This document shows, one piece after another, positions 1 to 12,060 of a stretch of 64,000 nucleotides of DNA. How positions within the stretch are numbered: the stretch's first letter is position 1; each line of letters opens with the position of its first letter. The notes beneath the pieces were generated by a model. It had not been told where the DNA came from, ran no database searches, and saw only the letters and a program-made list of their open reading frames with translations. Source of the DNA: Apus apus (Eukaryota; Chordata; Aves; Apodiformes; Apodidae); the NCBI RefSeq assembly GCF_020740795.1, contig NC_067304.1:4702056-4766055 (forward strand). Reading direction: 5' to 3'. A program made the translations under genes and the position numbers.

Positions 1-3000
1 TGGTCATTAGTCAGACCCTGGGCTGGAAGCCCTGGGCAACAGTTTCCCGGCTCTTCCTGCCTCCAGAGACAGGCTCAGGCAGTGGCCAGCAGGAGTTCAC
101 AGCCCTCCCTCACCTTGCCCCAACCCTGGCTTTGTAAATCAACCTTTAAAGGAGCCTGCACTGCAAACTGCTGCCAGAAGCTGCTGTAACTGGAGCCTGC
201 TAAAGCAGCTCCCCGAGGATGACAGGGGTGTTCTTGGGGAAAGGAATAAAAGCCACCTTGGGTTGAAGGAAAAGAAAGAGACTTCTGCAGGCATCAGCAG
301 CTCCCTCACTGCAGAGAGCAGGACCCATGGGCTCCTGCCAGCTTCCTTAATATCAGATGTTATACAACACTGGCCTATGGGCTTTTAGTAGGTCCCAAAG
401 GCATCCCTGGCTCCTGCAGGGAAGAAAGCTCCTTGTGGAGACATGTGCCCACCATGTGGCTCCAAGGGGAGAACCAGAGCCAGACTGTTTGGGGAAGACA
501 AAAAAAAGGGAAAAAGAAGAGGAAATAGGAATTTAAGTGCAGGATATTGAGCTGTTGAAAATTCCATTCCCCCCTGTAACAGCCCCTCTGAGAAGCACAG
601 GTTATAAATAAGCTGTTTTCAGGGGTGAGGAGGGAGGCTAACATGCACACATGATCATTGAATGGTTTGGGTTGGAGGGGACCTTAAAGATTATCTAGAT
701 CTAACACCCCTGCATGGGCAGGGACACCTCCCACTAGATCAGGTTGCTCAGAGCCCCATCCAACAAGAATATCCAGTCTGCTCCATGCACAGGAGAACAC
801 ACCATGCTGAACACATCAAGGAGGCTTCATCTCCAGCACCTTCTCTCTGCCCCCTGGGGCCAGGGAGCACAGAGACCACAAGCAATCTAGGTTTAACTTC
901 ATTCAGTTTCATTTTCTGCTAAGCCTGTGGTCCTTTTGAACACATCTATCCGGGTACCAGGGCAACCAGACCTCCTCTCCTGTGCAGCACTGCAGGAGTG
1001 AGATCAGACCCCAGCCTGCCACAGGTTCTGCAAGAAACACCAACCCCAGGTGGTGTTCTGTGGTTGCCTTTCAGAAGCTTGGCACCTGCAGACAACAGAT
1101 ATTTCCAGGGTAAGGGCAGCTGCTTCTCAGCCTCTGTCTGTTCTAGTCACCACAAGAGATCCCTGGGAAGCAGTTTGGTTCCCCTGGGATTACAGCAGGA
1201 GGGTGATTCAAGACAGCTCAGAAGGAGGATGTGCTGTGGGTGCAGTAGTGACTGCCCTGGTGGGGCTGCTTCTCCCAGCCTCTCCCTCTGGAATGCCAGG
1301 GAACAAGCACTTTTAGCAGGAGCTGCAGCCCCAGGGCTGGCACTTGCTGCTGGCCCTGGCTAAGACCCATCCCAGAGGGAGGGTGACACCAGAGGTGGTC
1401 AAGAAGGGAAAATGAACAGGCTCCCTCCTCTGTAAATACTCTCCATCCCATCCCAGGGAGCAGACAAGCCTGGAAAACAACACTTGAGGCTCTGCTGGGA
1501 GAGGGGACTGTGCCAAGAGTCCTCTGCTGTACACAAAAAGCAGCTGGTGTGCTCACATGTCACCTGGCCCAAAGGTCTCTGCAATCCCAAAGGTAGCAGA
1601 AGCAAATTCTCCTCCTGAGAGGCAAATTCATAGGGACACATTACTGGGAGAGCATGGCCCAAGGCCAGGGCTGCTTGCTTTCCCAGTGGGTAGACCAATT
1701 ACAGCTGGCTGATTAGTCTGTTTATCCAAAATAGAGGAAATTGAGTGTACAGAGCCCTCTACCCATTGCCCACCACAGCTGCATCCAAAGCAATGGGACT
1801 CCAGTCCACCCCAGTGCATCAGCTACCTGCTCCACATGCTTCTTTCCCTTCATCCAAGGCTTTGAGTCTCTGGGAAGCCAGTTTTCAAGATCAGCTCCCC
1901 AGATTCTGCAGCCAAGTAAGCCAAGACCACACACTTCCCACCCCCTTTTCCACCCTATGGCATTTAGATGCCTCATTTAATCCCAAGGCTACAGGGAGTT
2001 AGAGGAGTTGGCAGCACAAGCTGCACAGCCACATGCTGAGCTGCTGCAGGACAGGGGAATTATGAAGCTTTATTTCTAATGGCCTTAAAAAATAAAAAGG
2101 CAGGAGAACACAGAGGTGTGCTGCAGTACCCCAACCCTGCCCTGTACCCCCTGGCCAGGAGGGCTGCTCCTTCTCCAGCAAGGACTTTTAGGCTTAGTTG
2201 AAATCACCAGCTCTGGGAAATCACCAGAGAAGCCACACATGAGTTTACAGGGACCTTGCAAAGGGAAACATGCTTGAAATGTCTTTTTTTCAGAAAGTTA
2301 TTCCGGTAAATCTCTCCCAGACTCATTTAGCACCACCAGCCCTTCCTGCTCTGAGTCACTTCACCAGTTCACTGGTTGTATCAAGAGAAACTTTAAGGAT
2401 GACCAGTGTGCAAAGGCATGCAGGGAAACAGCTACTGGGGCAAGAGAGCAAGACTGACCATCCATGAGTACAAAACCAGGCTGACTGAGGCTCCCGGCAC
2501 ACAGCTGGGCTGGAGGGGATGGTAACTGCCAGGAACACAGACAAGTGACTGACAGGGGAGTCTCTCGATGCCAACACTGTCAGGGCTTGTTTACCCCACT
2601 TGAGCAAACAGAGGAGCTTCAAGCAGAGCATTTTTGGTTGACCACAGCTCCAAAATGGCTGCCTCTTCCATCCAAATAGTTCCACAAACCTACACCCCAC
2701 AGATGAGGGGAGTTCTGTGCCTCAGCTACTGTTTTGGGCTGGGCACCAGGGCAGCTCTGCACGGAGTTCCTTCAGAGCAGAGGAGGTGAAGCAGCTGATC
2801 TGCTGCCAGACACACACACACACGCTTGGAACACCAGCACTAGAGGCTGGCACAGGAGCCACGGGCCACCAAGTCACATTTCCCATTAAAAACCTAAGCA
2901 AGCTGCACTGCTGTCAGGTTCTCACAGTGTCACCTGTCACAAGAGACCTAATGAGATAACGTGTCTGGTAACACGTCAGTTTTAATCCAGAGGTAGCAGT

Positions 3001-3572
3001 CAGCTCCCTGGCTGGCTTTTCCTAAGGATCACCTTCACACATCCCCCAGCAGGAACCACTCTGTTAGCCCAGTCACCCCTGGCCACCTCCAGAGCATGAG
3101 AAGGCAACAGAAGGGCCCTACAGCCAACCTCCAACCTCTGGAGCCACCAGGCAAGTGTCCCCCAGGCAAAACATTAACCTGGCTGGCACAAGCCCGGCCT
3201 GCTGGAACAGCAATCTGAGCGGGAAACAGAACATGGGATCTGTGGAACTAGTGCCTGGAGCTGGGATGGCTGCAGCCACCATCAGGGGAGAGCTTTATTT
3301 CAAGCCACAATGCACAGAGGGGTCTCAGTTCCCAGGCAAGTGCTTTGGCTGCACATATGCCAGCTGTAACCTCCTCCTCTGAGGAGAGCAGCTGCAGTGC
3401 AGGGGTGCCCACAGCCCCCCAACTCCAGACATCCCCCAGGTCTCCCCCTACCCCAACCAGCATGCAGGGTCTCCTCCCCTCACAATTGGTATCTGCTGAA
3501 CGAGCTTAGGATCAAGCCATGCTCTACAGAGACAGGATTCAGAGCCCCATGCCAGGGAAGCATCAGTCCTAC
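1..3572 (-). other. SLC41A1: SLC41A1 intron following the first coding exon
   Basis: The stretch is downstream of the donor at 3572-3571, with no further SLC41A1-like coding segment recognised. It holds a CR1 LINE tail near 654-764 and a short CA run near 2811-2823. Open frames here are short and have no recognisable homology. Confidence 0.8.
654..764 (-). mobile_element. CR1 LINE 3' tail fragment
   Basis: The + strand reads AATGGTTTGGGTTGGAGGGG, then ACCTTAAAGATTATCTAG, GGGCAGGGACACCTCCCACT and CAGAGCCCCATCCAAC. This is the reverse complement of the avian CR1 3' untranslated tail, so the element lies on the minus strand. It is 5'-truncated and diverged, with no coding part. It is inside the SLC41A1 intron. 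Confidence 0.85.
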
Positions 3573-3950
3573 CTGCACAATGTCCAGCACCATTCCAGCA
3601 GCAACTGTCCCAAAGCCTGCCAGGAGGAATGGAAAGAGGACTTGCAGCCCGATGGAAAAGGAGGTCTCCTTGAGGGGTGAGGCTGGCTCAGGACCTCGGT
3701 CTGTGCTGGTGTCATCACTTTCATTGCTCTGGCTGCCACTTTCCAGCAGGGCATCTTCTTCTCGCACCCCTTTAGCATTGGCACGGGACTCCAACACTAC
3801 CTCTTCCACCCTGTCGCCATCAGGTCCCAGGAAATCTGAGGGCTCCACCAGCTGCCCCGGGTCTGGACTGGTGACACAGTCCACAGGCACAATGGGCACC
3901 ACAGCCCCATTGGGCTGGTGGGTCTCATTCTGCTCTGCCTTGGAAGACAT
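3573..3950 (-). CDS. SLC41A1: SLC41A1 Mg2+ transporter, first coding exon (gene continues off left edge)
   Basis: This exon encodes 126 residues starting MSSKAEQNE. It contains the SLC41A1-specific stretch [20 protein letters not shown], then [20 protein letters not shown] and GMVLDIVQ, closely matching the human protein by memory. The exon ends after codon 126 (CAG) at a GT donor at 3572-3571, phase 0, as at the human DIVQ junction. SLC41A1 is a plasma-membrane Mg2+ carrier (Na+/Mg2+ exchange) with two MgtE-like domains. Only the acidic cytosolic N-terminus and the start of the first membrane helix are here; later exons lie left of the window. An acceptor (CTCTCTGCAG) sits one base before the ATG, so the 5' UTR is probably spliced from exons in the CpG island near 4.7-5.5 kb. 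The start is supported by family length and by the adjacent acceptor. The gene identity is firm; the UTR structure is not. Confidence 0.95.
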
Positions 3951-4839
3951 GCTGCAGAGAGGCTACCCTGTCCCTTGGCTTGGCAGGCCTAGAGCCAGCA
4001 GCTGTTCCAGAAGAGATCTTCTGCCAGGAGCTTATACAAATGGCCTTTCCAGCATCTAGAGGCAACTTCTCCTACCCTTGCTCGCCGGCCTTTGAGTGCA
4101 GACACTGCTCCTGCAGCAGAGATCCCCATCAAGCAAAGTCCAGGAAGGGAGGACACCAACCACTGAGCTAGCAGGAACAGCAAAGTCACTCCAGTTCTCC
4201 TCCTCTCCAACACCACACAGAACAGCAGCCACCGAGACAGTGCCCAAGCTTTTCCTCTTTGATGTCTGACACTTTAGTGCATCTTCCTCCCAGCAGCACG
4301 ACTGCTGTGATGGGGCAGAGACAAAAACAGATGAAGTAAAGACCACTGAATAACACAAAAGCTTAAAGGGATGAGGAAGCAAGGAGCAGATAGAGAGGGA
4401 CTGGCTTTTAGAGGTGATAAAATCCAGAAAAGCTCTTACCAGCAAGGCTTTGCCACCTTCTCCAGGAGCACTGTTCCTCTGCAGAACTCGAGTCCGAAGG
4501 CTCCTGTGGACTCGTGCTCTATTTCAGCCTGTTCTGTGCCCTCTCCAAAACGGTCAGCAACACCAGCAAGCTCCAAAGATCACTGTCGTCCTCCTCTTCA
4601 GAAGAATTTCTCACTTTACAGCATGAGGCAATGAGGGCTCTTATTTAAAGTAACAGCCAGTTCCCAGTTAAGGTTACTCACCAGGCAGAGCGGGGAGGGC
4701 GCTGGCATTTGGGCAGCCTCAGATTTAATGTCACTCTCCAAGAACTCGTATTTCACCTGGAACATATGGAAGGGAACCGGATCCTCTCTCGGGTCCCGTG
4801 GCAGGCACCTCAACAGCTCATTCATTCAGCGTCTTCCTC

Positions 4840-5600
4840 CCGCTCCCGGCAGAGGCTGCACCCCCGGGCCCTCTGCGCGCCTTTCACAGCCCCTCCCGTG
4901 CTTCGGGGGGCTGTGTCAGGGGATCGGGAGGGAAGCGCAGCTCTCCGAGGGCCAGACCCGAGCTCCCAAGAGGGACCCCCGAGCTCCCAGGACCGGGACA
5001 CCCCGCTCAGCCCGGCGCGGCGCCGGGGGGGGGGGGGGGGGGGGGGCCGCGGACGGAGCTACCGCAGCGCCGAGCGCTGCCGGGCGCTGGCGGGGGGGGG
5101 TTCGGGCGGCCTGCGCTCCCGCAGCCCCGCAACCCAGCGCCTCCAGAACGACCCCCCGGGCTGCGGCCCCGCCGGCGGACACGGCGGAGAAGCGGCTGCC
5201 CGGAGCCCAGCGGCGCGGAGCTGCCCCGGCGCCCGGACCGGCCGGCCCCTGCCCTGCAGCACAGGCTGCCGCGGCCCCCGCTGCGGCCCCGGCCCCCCCC
5301 GGCCCCCCCGGTGCCCGGCCCCCCCGGCCCCCCCGCCCTCACCGCGGTGCCCCCGCTCCCGCCGCTGCGCCCCCCCGCTCCGCGCGCCGCCCTGACGTCA
5401 CCGCCCGCCAATGGGAGCGCGGCCCCGCGCGCCCCGCGCCCCCCTCCCATTGGCCGGACCCGTGTGGCGTCACAGCTGGCCCCGCCCCCCGCCGGGCAGC
5501 CGCGGCCCACGCAGCGGGGCGGGGCGAGCGGGAGGCCACGCCCCTTCGCAGTGCGGAGGGGGCGTGACCACTGGGTCACGTGCTCAGAGCCCACGTGGAG
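4840..5600 (-). promoter_or_regulatory. SLC41A1: CpG island, probable SLC41A1 promoter and 5' UTR region
   Basis: Strongly GC- and CpG-rich block upstream of the SLC41A1 coding exon. It contains a perfect CRE palindrome TGACGTCA at 5393-5400. CCAAT boxes occur on the + strand at 5408-5412 and on the minus strand at 5449-5453, an inverted pair about 40 bp apart. There are also long G and C runs. Candidate minus-strand splice donors that could end a non-coding first exon are CG|GTGAGG at 5342-5341 and TG|GTGAGTAA at 4681-4680; another GTAAG-type donor lies near 4436. I cannot decide which are used, so exon 1 and the start site stay open. No TATA box is evident, as expected for a CpG promoter. 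Confidence 0.75.
5025..5046. repeat. 22-base uninterrupted G homopolymer
   Basis: A run of 22 G on the + strand lies within the SLC41A1 CpG island, followed by a 9-G run at 5092-5100. Such runs are unstable and hard to sequence, so the exact length may be unreliable. Confidence 0.9.
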
Positions 5601-5606
5601 CGCCCG

Positions 5607-5913
5607 CCATCCCGTTATCCCGCCATCCCGTTATCCCGCCATCCATCCATCCACCCCGTCATCCCGCCACCTCGTTATCCTGCCATCCCGCTATCCATCC
5701 ACCCTGTGAGCCCGCCATCCATCCACCCCGTGATCCCGCCATCCCGTGATCCCGCCATCCATCCATCCACCCCGTGATCCCGCCACCCCGTTATCCCGCC
5801 ACCTCGTTATCCCGCCATCCATCCACCCTGTCATCCCGCCACCCCGCTATCCATCCACCCCGCTATCCATCCACCCCGTGATCCCGCCATCCCTCCCTCC
5901 CGCCATCCCGCTC
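5607..5913. repeat. GC-rich minisatellite, CATCCCGCCATCC / CCCCGTTATCC type units
   Basis: About 300 bp of imperfect 8-14 bp units built from CATCC, CCCGCCATCC, CCCGTTATCC and CCACCCCGTGATCC, with higher-order blocks that recur. All six frames give repetitive peptide (for example SRYPAIPLSRHP), which explains the long open frames across it. It lies directly upstream of the SLC41A1 CpG island. Confidence 0.93.
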
Positions 5914-6769
5914 GGGCGCTCCCCGGGGCTCTACCTGCTCCCGCAGCGCGGTGCTGGCAGGGAAGGCTCCTGCTCCTCCTCCCGCTGTCCCAGCGCTCTC
6001 CCCCCGCCGCGCCTGGGCCGCCCTGGGACATAACGACAAGTGATTAATTAGGCACAGCTGGGGCCCGCGCCTGGTGCGGTGAGCGGGGCCGGGAGCCCCA
6101 GGCAGGCACCAGCAGCGCGGCGGCTTCCAGGCCAGGCTCGAGGGGCTCCTCCAAAGCAGCTCAGGGAAGGGAATCAGGAATGTCCTCACTTTGCATCCGT
6201 TTCAGCCAAACTGTTCCACAACAAATCTCCAAAACCCTGCTGCTCAGGTCAGTGCCTCGTGGCTCTGTGGAATTCTCTGTCCTGATTGAAACCAGCTCTT
6301 CTGATTCATGTTTTCCTTTTATTTCCCTTTTTTTCTTTTTTTTTTTTTTTTTTTTTTTCCTTTTTTGCATGAGTGGAACTTTTTGACAAGCTGTTGTTTT
6401 TTCCTTCCTGCCTTTCCTTTCCTCCCAGGAAGCAGCCACCAGCAGGTCACTACCCAGAGCAGTGACGTGATCCCCAGCTCCATGCCTTGGAGACAGCTCT
6501 GGAGCCAATCCTGGTGCTGTGACACATCCCTGCGTGCCAGGGGAGAGGGAGGAACTGCACACCCCCCCACCAGGCACACTCAGTGTGACTACAGATGGTG
6601 ACTTCATGTCTTAAAATAAGGAACAAACGTCGTCGTTCCATTGTGATCAAGACCCCTTGTAAAGATCTGGGCTGTGCTACCTCATTTTTCTCTTCTCGTA
6701 TTAAAACTGGAGCTTCCTTTCCTGATTGTTGCTTTGGAAGAAAAAGGGTGGCTGGCACACTTGAAGCAG

Positions 6770-6832
6770 AGCAGGATACAGAACATCTAAAGCAGGATAT
6801 GTAGTATCTAAAACAGGATATATAGTATCTAA
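6770..6832. repeat. Three tandem copies of a 21-bp unit
   Basis: The unit is AGCAGGATA followed by TGTAGTATCTAA (first copy CAGAACATCTAA, third copy TATAGTATCTAA). Three head-to-tail copies total 63 bp, and a partial fourth (AGCAGCATG) follows. It is AT-rich and non-coding. Confidence 0.85.
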
Positions 6833-9800
6833 AGCAGCATGAAGGTAGCTCAGATAAACCCACTTAGGTTTTCTAACTTTCTGAGGCCCAAAACCCTTTC
6901 CCAATGTGTCTCTCCTAAGTGAGCCGAATTTCTGGAGCAGGTGAGCAGAGTGCTGCTTTCACTCTGTGAAAGGAGCTGGCAAAGTGCAGTGGGTTTTACA
7001 CTTATTGTCTGCTACACAGTCTACTTGAACCAGGATTTCAAGGGGTGAGGAGCATTCACAGTCATTTAACCAACGCTCGGGGCCTCCTGCTGTGACACCA
7101 GCAAAGAGACATCTGGGGAAATGTGAGATACACTCAGAACATGTCTTAGAGTCCCAAATCCTGCCTCCAACCCTAGCCTCCATTCTTCTTTCTCCAAATA
7201 AACCTGGTTTCTAGGGCTCTCATTCTACCTTCATCTTTCCTTCCTGACTTGGAAAATCCCCATCTCCCCCAGACCAACCATTCTTCCTGCAGCCTCCTGA
7301 AAACAACGTGCACCAAAATGTGACCTTGTTGATGAGCAGCCCAGCTGCAGGCTCAGGAAGTGGAAGCAGAGAGACAAAAGCTGCCTGAGACAAGGACACA
7401 GAAATAGATAAAATCCCCACCAGCAACCCTGACACACAGAGATCAGAAAGGCTGAGGATGAAAGGGCAGGAAAAGGGTTTCCAGTTGCAGGGCAGCAGGT
7501 ACCAAAGGGAACAAAGTGATTGGAAAGGAAATCATACACCACCAAGTGACACTAGATCATGGAACGTTGTACCTGAGTGTTTTACAGCAGCCATGGGGCT
7601 TCAGCACTGCCAACCTGCCCTGGGCAAGCACTTCATGGCCCAGGAGGCCACAATCTGCATAGGATGATTTTCCCCTTTTCACAAAAGAATCCAGCAAAAT
7701 AAAGTGGTTCAGCCAGGGTCACTGGAAACCCTCACCTAAGAGGGTCTGACAGTGTCCTGTCAAGCCCCTTGGTCTCTGTTCCAGCCCCACCACTGTCAGT
7801 CACATCTGAACACTGGTCTGAATGGAGGCCCAGCTGCCTTTGGCCAAGAATTCTGAAGGAATCTAACTCTTGATTTGTTTTAACCAGGAATCTCAACAGG
7901 CAAACTCAAAGACTGAACAGGTATGATAATGACTTCTATTAGAATGATTATATGATAATCACTTACCTCCACAGATGTCAATCCAGAGCAAAAGCAGTTC
8001 ATGAGGGCAGGTACCAAGGTCAGCAGCTGCCCCTCATCTGGTCCTGATCTGGGAGAAGAAATGCAGACCATGGAAGTTGTGCTTCACCAGCCTGGAAGTA
8101 AACAAAACCATCACCACCCTTTTTCCAAAGGTCCAAACAATTATTGCTCCCAATGGTGTTCGTGTGTCACCCACGTGCTGTGCCTGCTGTGACAAACACA
8201 GGCCAGGACATCCCTAGGGCTGTTTGCCACATGAGAACATCTGGCAGAGAGGAGCTGGAAGGTCCTCACTTCCCACATTCCATGAGACCAGTGGTTCCTG
8301 TGTCACCAGCTGCTGGCCCAGTGATAGCAGGAACACCTGCCCCAGGGGGACTGAGGATTTGCCTCACATTTCTGCTCTGCTCCAGATACAAGCTGTGAAT
8401 TCAGTTATATTCAGAGATCAGGGTGAAGAAAGCACTGACACACCAAGGCTGATCAGAGCAGAGACTGGTATTAAAAAAAATATAAATGAAAATAATCTCT
8501 TAACTCTCCCTATTTTCTACTCCATGAAGACCCTCTCACTTCCCAAAATCCCAGAGAGGACAATAGATTAACATTTTCTGATGTCTGTATGCAACTAGGC
8601 AGTACTGTAGTAAAAACTTTTAAAAATTCAAGTAGGCGTGGAAGGACAGAAGTGCTCCAGGGCAAATAAAAACTATGCTTCCTGAGCACTTACACAGCTT
8701 GTTAAGTAGGCTGAACTCAGACCTCTTCTGAAACCAGGCTAAGATCAGCAGGGGAGATAGTAAGTTAAAGGTAGCTTAGATACACACATGCCAGATGCAG
8801 TGGCTGCAGCACAGCCAAAACAGCTAGAATCTGGAAAATAAGCCATTCAGGTTTTCTCCTGCAGGCTGTCTGGAGGAGTTCCTATCTCTTGCTCTGGCCA
8901 TTAGATCAACCTGTGATGGCAATCCACTGCTGCCTTTCTCTAATCCCATGCAGAACACATGAAAAGATGTTGTAGCTGTGGTACGGAAAGCATGTAGAGA
9001 CTCAGTGCTGGCACACAGGTGACAGTCACCAAGCAGAGGGTGCCATGAACTAGAAGGAGCTTCTTTGGCTCCTCAGTTAAACAGCTGAATTGCAGCCAGG
9101 CCCTTCCACATGGTTGCCTTCCTAGTGCAAGATCAGGAACAGTGTTCAAGAGATCTGACTATTTACAGGGCTACAATAAACCATACAATTGTGTTTGGCT
9201 AGAAATATAAATTAAAAGATGCATGAAAAGCCCCCTGGGATATGCAGGATGACTTGCCTGTTGCTTCTCATACCACACTGCTCAGGATTCGACCAACTCA
9301 AAGGTAAATCCATCAGATAACAAAGAGCACTTACTCTTTGTCCCCTACCCCTGCATTAACCCCCCTTCCATGTGGTCATTTTCCTTCCTGCTGAGCACTG
9401 ACTGCAGCTTCCTCTGGGGCCCAGCATCAGAGCCCTGAAATCAGCCAGTGATCTGTGAGGGAGGCAGGTTCCTCCCTTCCCCACCATGCTGAGCTCTTTA
9501 TCTCTGCTCCCCTGCTGCCAGGGAAGCTGTGCAACAGGAAAGTGGAGCCAAACCCAGCAGCTTGGCTGACACAGCCCTCTGTGCTGGGCAAGTGAGGAAA
9601 ATAATTCCCTGGGCAGCTCCTCTGCACACCTCTAGGCCTTGCTGTGGGCACTGGGAGATGCTGGCGTGCAACTACCAAGAGACCTCACAGGTGTTTCTTG
9701 AAAGTGTTATTTCAAGAGCCTGTGTTTGGGGACTAAAATGACAAACATACCTGTAGTGGTTGCAGTGCCAGCCAGTGAAGGGAGCTGCTGCTGAGGAGGA

Positions 9801-11462
9801 AGGTGTTGGCAAGAACTCCTGCAGGGTTCAACCTGGCAGCAGCAGGCAGCACTGAAGGCCAATGAAGGTCAAGATAAAGGCTCCAGACTGAGCTGGCAGT
9901 GAGGACTGTAAGGGCAGAGGATGCTGCAGGCTCTGGCTGAGCAGTCTCCACATCCCCCAGGGGGTGTCCTGCTCTGTGGAGGTAAGACCAGGGCTGAGCT
10001 GAGGGGGAGAAGGTTCCACAGCACCTGCTGGAGAAAGCAGATCTCACCAGCTCCACCAAGCACCAGAGTGGGAAAAGAGGAGCCAAGAATGCAAGTGTCA
10101 AATGCAAGGCTGGAGGAAACAATTTTGTAAACACCTTGTTCCTGCATTCTCCTCCAACTCTGTGCCTGAACTCTCCATGGCCACTTGGGGCTGAAAATAA
10201 ACCAAGCCTTTTTAAATAGAGGGCAGCAACAGAGCTTTCTTTAGAAAATGCAGGTGTGGAATTTGACCTTTTCTCCATGGTGTACTCTACATCAGCTGCT
10301 CTGCTAGCTAGTAGGCTGCTGGACAACTACTGATGTGTTGCTTTGAGCAACTGCTGCCAGAAGAATGGCAGCTCTGTAGACTTGGCCACAAAGAAGAGGG
10401 GAAACAAGGAAACTGCTAATGGATATAACACAGGAAGATGTTAACACTCTGGAATTGGACTAACACCAACGGTGTTCAAAACCACATTAGGTATGACACC
10501 AAGTTATGTGTCTTCAGAGCAGAAAATCAGGCTTTTCCTTCTCTGATGAATCACAGGTAATTGCTCTACATGCCCAAAGCACAGTGACTCATTAAAAAAA
10601 AAAACTCAGAGCTATTAACCCATGTTTTAATGATGTGCTTGGCATTATCAAGTAACTACTCATCCACTGCACACTCGTATATGATCTTAGTAGAACAGGC
10701 CAGAACAACATCCTGACATTATTATTTACATGATGATCCTAAGATTTCAAGCACCACTCAAGATGAGAGCAGGAAAATGGGGTGCAAAACAAAAGCTGTT
10801 CTGTCAGGACAGGTGTGCACACACCAAACATCGAGTGACCCTCAGAGTTGTGCCAGTCAAGCATGACATGGTGGGGAACACAAAATCAGGAGATAGGAAG
10901 AGCAAGGCCACCACACAGAAAAAAGCCCAGATGGACATCAGAAGAGCCTGGAAAAAAGGGGCAGAGGTGGGGAATGTGCTTTTTCACCACTGGACCCTGC
11001 AAGATTCGGTCTGTTGCACACACTTGAGTTTAGGGGCTTTCAGGTTGCAGTAAAGCTCTGTAGAACATTGACTCCATGCAGAGGCACAGCCTGATTCCAG
11101 CCTGGCTGATGAGCAGCACCTAATGAGCCTCTGCAAGAAGCTGTGTTAGTGAAACCTCATGGCAGACATTTGCACTGAGCCTGCCAAAAACAACCCTGCC
11201 TTCCCTCTTTGCCCTTCACTTTTCCTTCAGCAGCAAAACAAATCTTCAGATGAACGTCCTCTGGAGAAACAATCCTCACCAAAACACAGAGATGAGAGAT
11301 GTTTGGTTGGGGACAGGTCATTACAAAATACAAATGATGCTTTATGTCTTTATGACCCATTTGCTGGCAACAAATCCCCCTTTCCATACCACACCACAGC
11401 CTTCCCTGCACAACAGCATGACCCAAGTGAGGATTTTCACAACCTGTGCCCTGCAAGTGAGT

Positions 11463-11570
11463 CATAAAATCCTTGAGACTGGAAGGGACCTCATCTTTAC
11501 TCCCACTGTCCCATCACTAAGGTCCTTAATAAAGATGTTAAACAGTATTTGCCCAATACTGCCATAGTCA
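11463..11570 (-). mobile_element. Old CR1 LINE tail fragment
   Basis: The + strand shows CATAAAATCCTTGAGACTGG, AAGGGACCTCATCTTTACTC and AATAAAGATGTTAAACAGTA, then TTGCCCAATACTG. These correspond to the reverse complement of an old CR1 subfamily tail. It is short, diverged and 5'-truncated. Confidence 0.65.
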
Positions 11571-12054
11571 AACTGAAGGCTTCAGATTCAGTTCTCTTTA
11601 GAGAGACCTGCCAGAGGAAAAAAATCCCCAAAGCTTTCCTCCACCTCCAACTCTGGGGGGTGCATTTTATTCTGTGCTCTGCTCTGACATCTCACTTTTG
11701 CTGTGTCTGCAATGGAGTTTGCAAGAGGCCTGACACCTTCACAAAAGAGCCACAGGCATGTGGCTAAACAAATGAATGACATTAGGGCACACAGACAAAA
11801 TGCAATAAACCATAAAAGATGCAAGCTGTTTACTAGCCAGTAATGCATGAACTGAGTTAGCCAACTTCATATAAAAAGGGGAGCACTAGGGAGGGTGCAA
11901 AGATTAAAGCAGACTGGAAAATATGTGGATTTGTTTTGATGGAAACTTTATGGCTTGCTCTGGTGTATAATCAGGTGTGGAAATGACTTCACTGCAATTA
12001 TACAGTTACATAAAAAGACTAAATAATAATCAGAAAAGAATCTGCATTCCTTAT

Positions 12055-12060
12055 TTTATT
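12055..12060 (-). terminator. PM20D1: Candidate PM20D1 poly(A) signal (AATAAA on minus strand)
   Basis: This is the first canonical AATAAA I find on the minus strand below the PM20D1 stop codon at 13546, implying a 3' UTR of roughly 1.5 kb. It rests on the hexamer only. Confidence 0.35.

Larger units (their letters stand above)
6034..12054. other. Intergenic stretch between SLC41A1 5' end and PM20D1 3' end
   Basis: No coding exon with recognisable homology was found. GC-rich sequence continues to about 6150. It then contains a T-rich run at about 6329-6366, a three-unit 21-bp repeat (6770-6832) and a CR1 fragment (about 11463-11570). The largest open frame, 9733-10326 on the minus strand, lacks an ATG at its listed start, shows no known domain and is probably chance. 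Confidence 0.7.

Noticed and set aside
4798-5709. 303-codon proline/arginine-rich open frame on the + strand, with companions on both strands
   Set aside because: It runs through the CpG island, homopolymers and minisatellite, where stops are rare. It has no domain and overlaps other equally long frames.
9733-10326. 197-codon open frame on the minus strand
   Set aside because: The listed start is not ATG, no known domain or splice context was seen, and the composition is like its surroundings.
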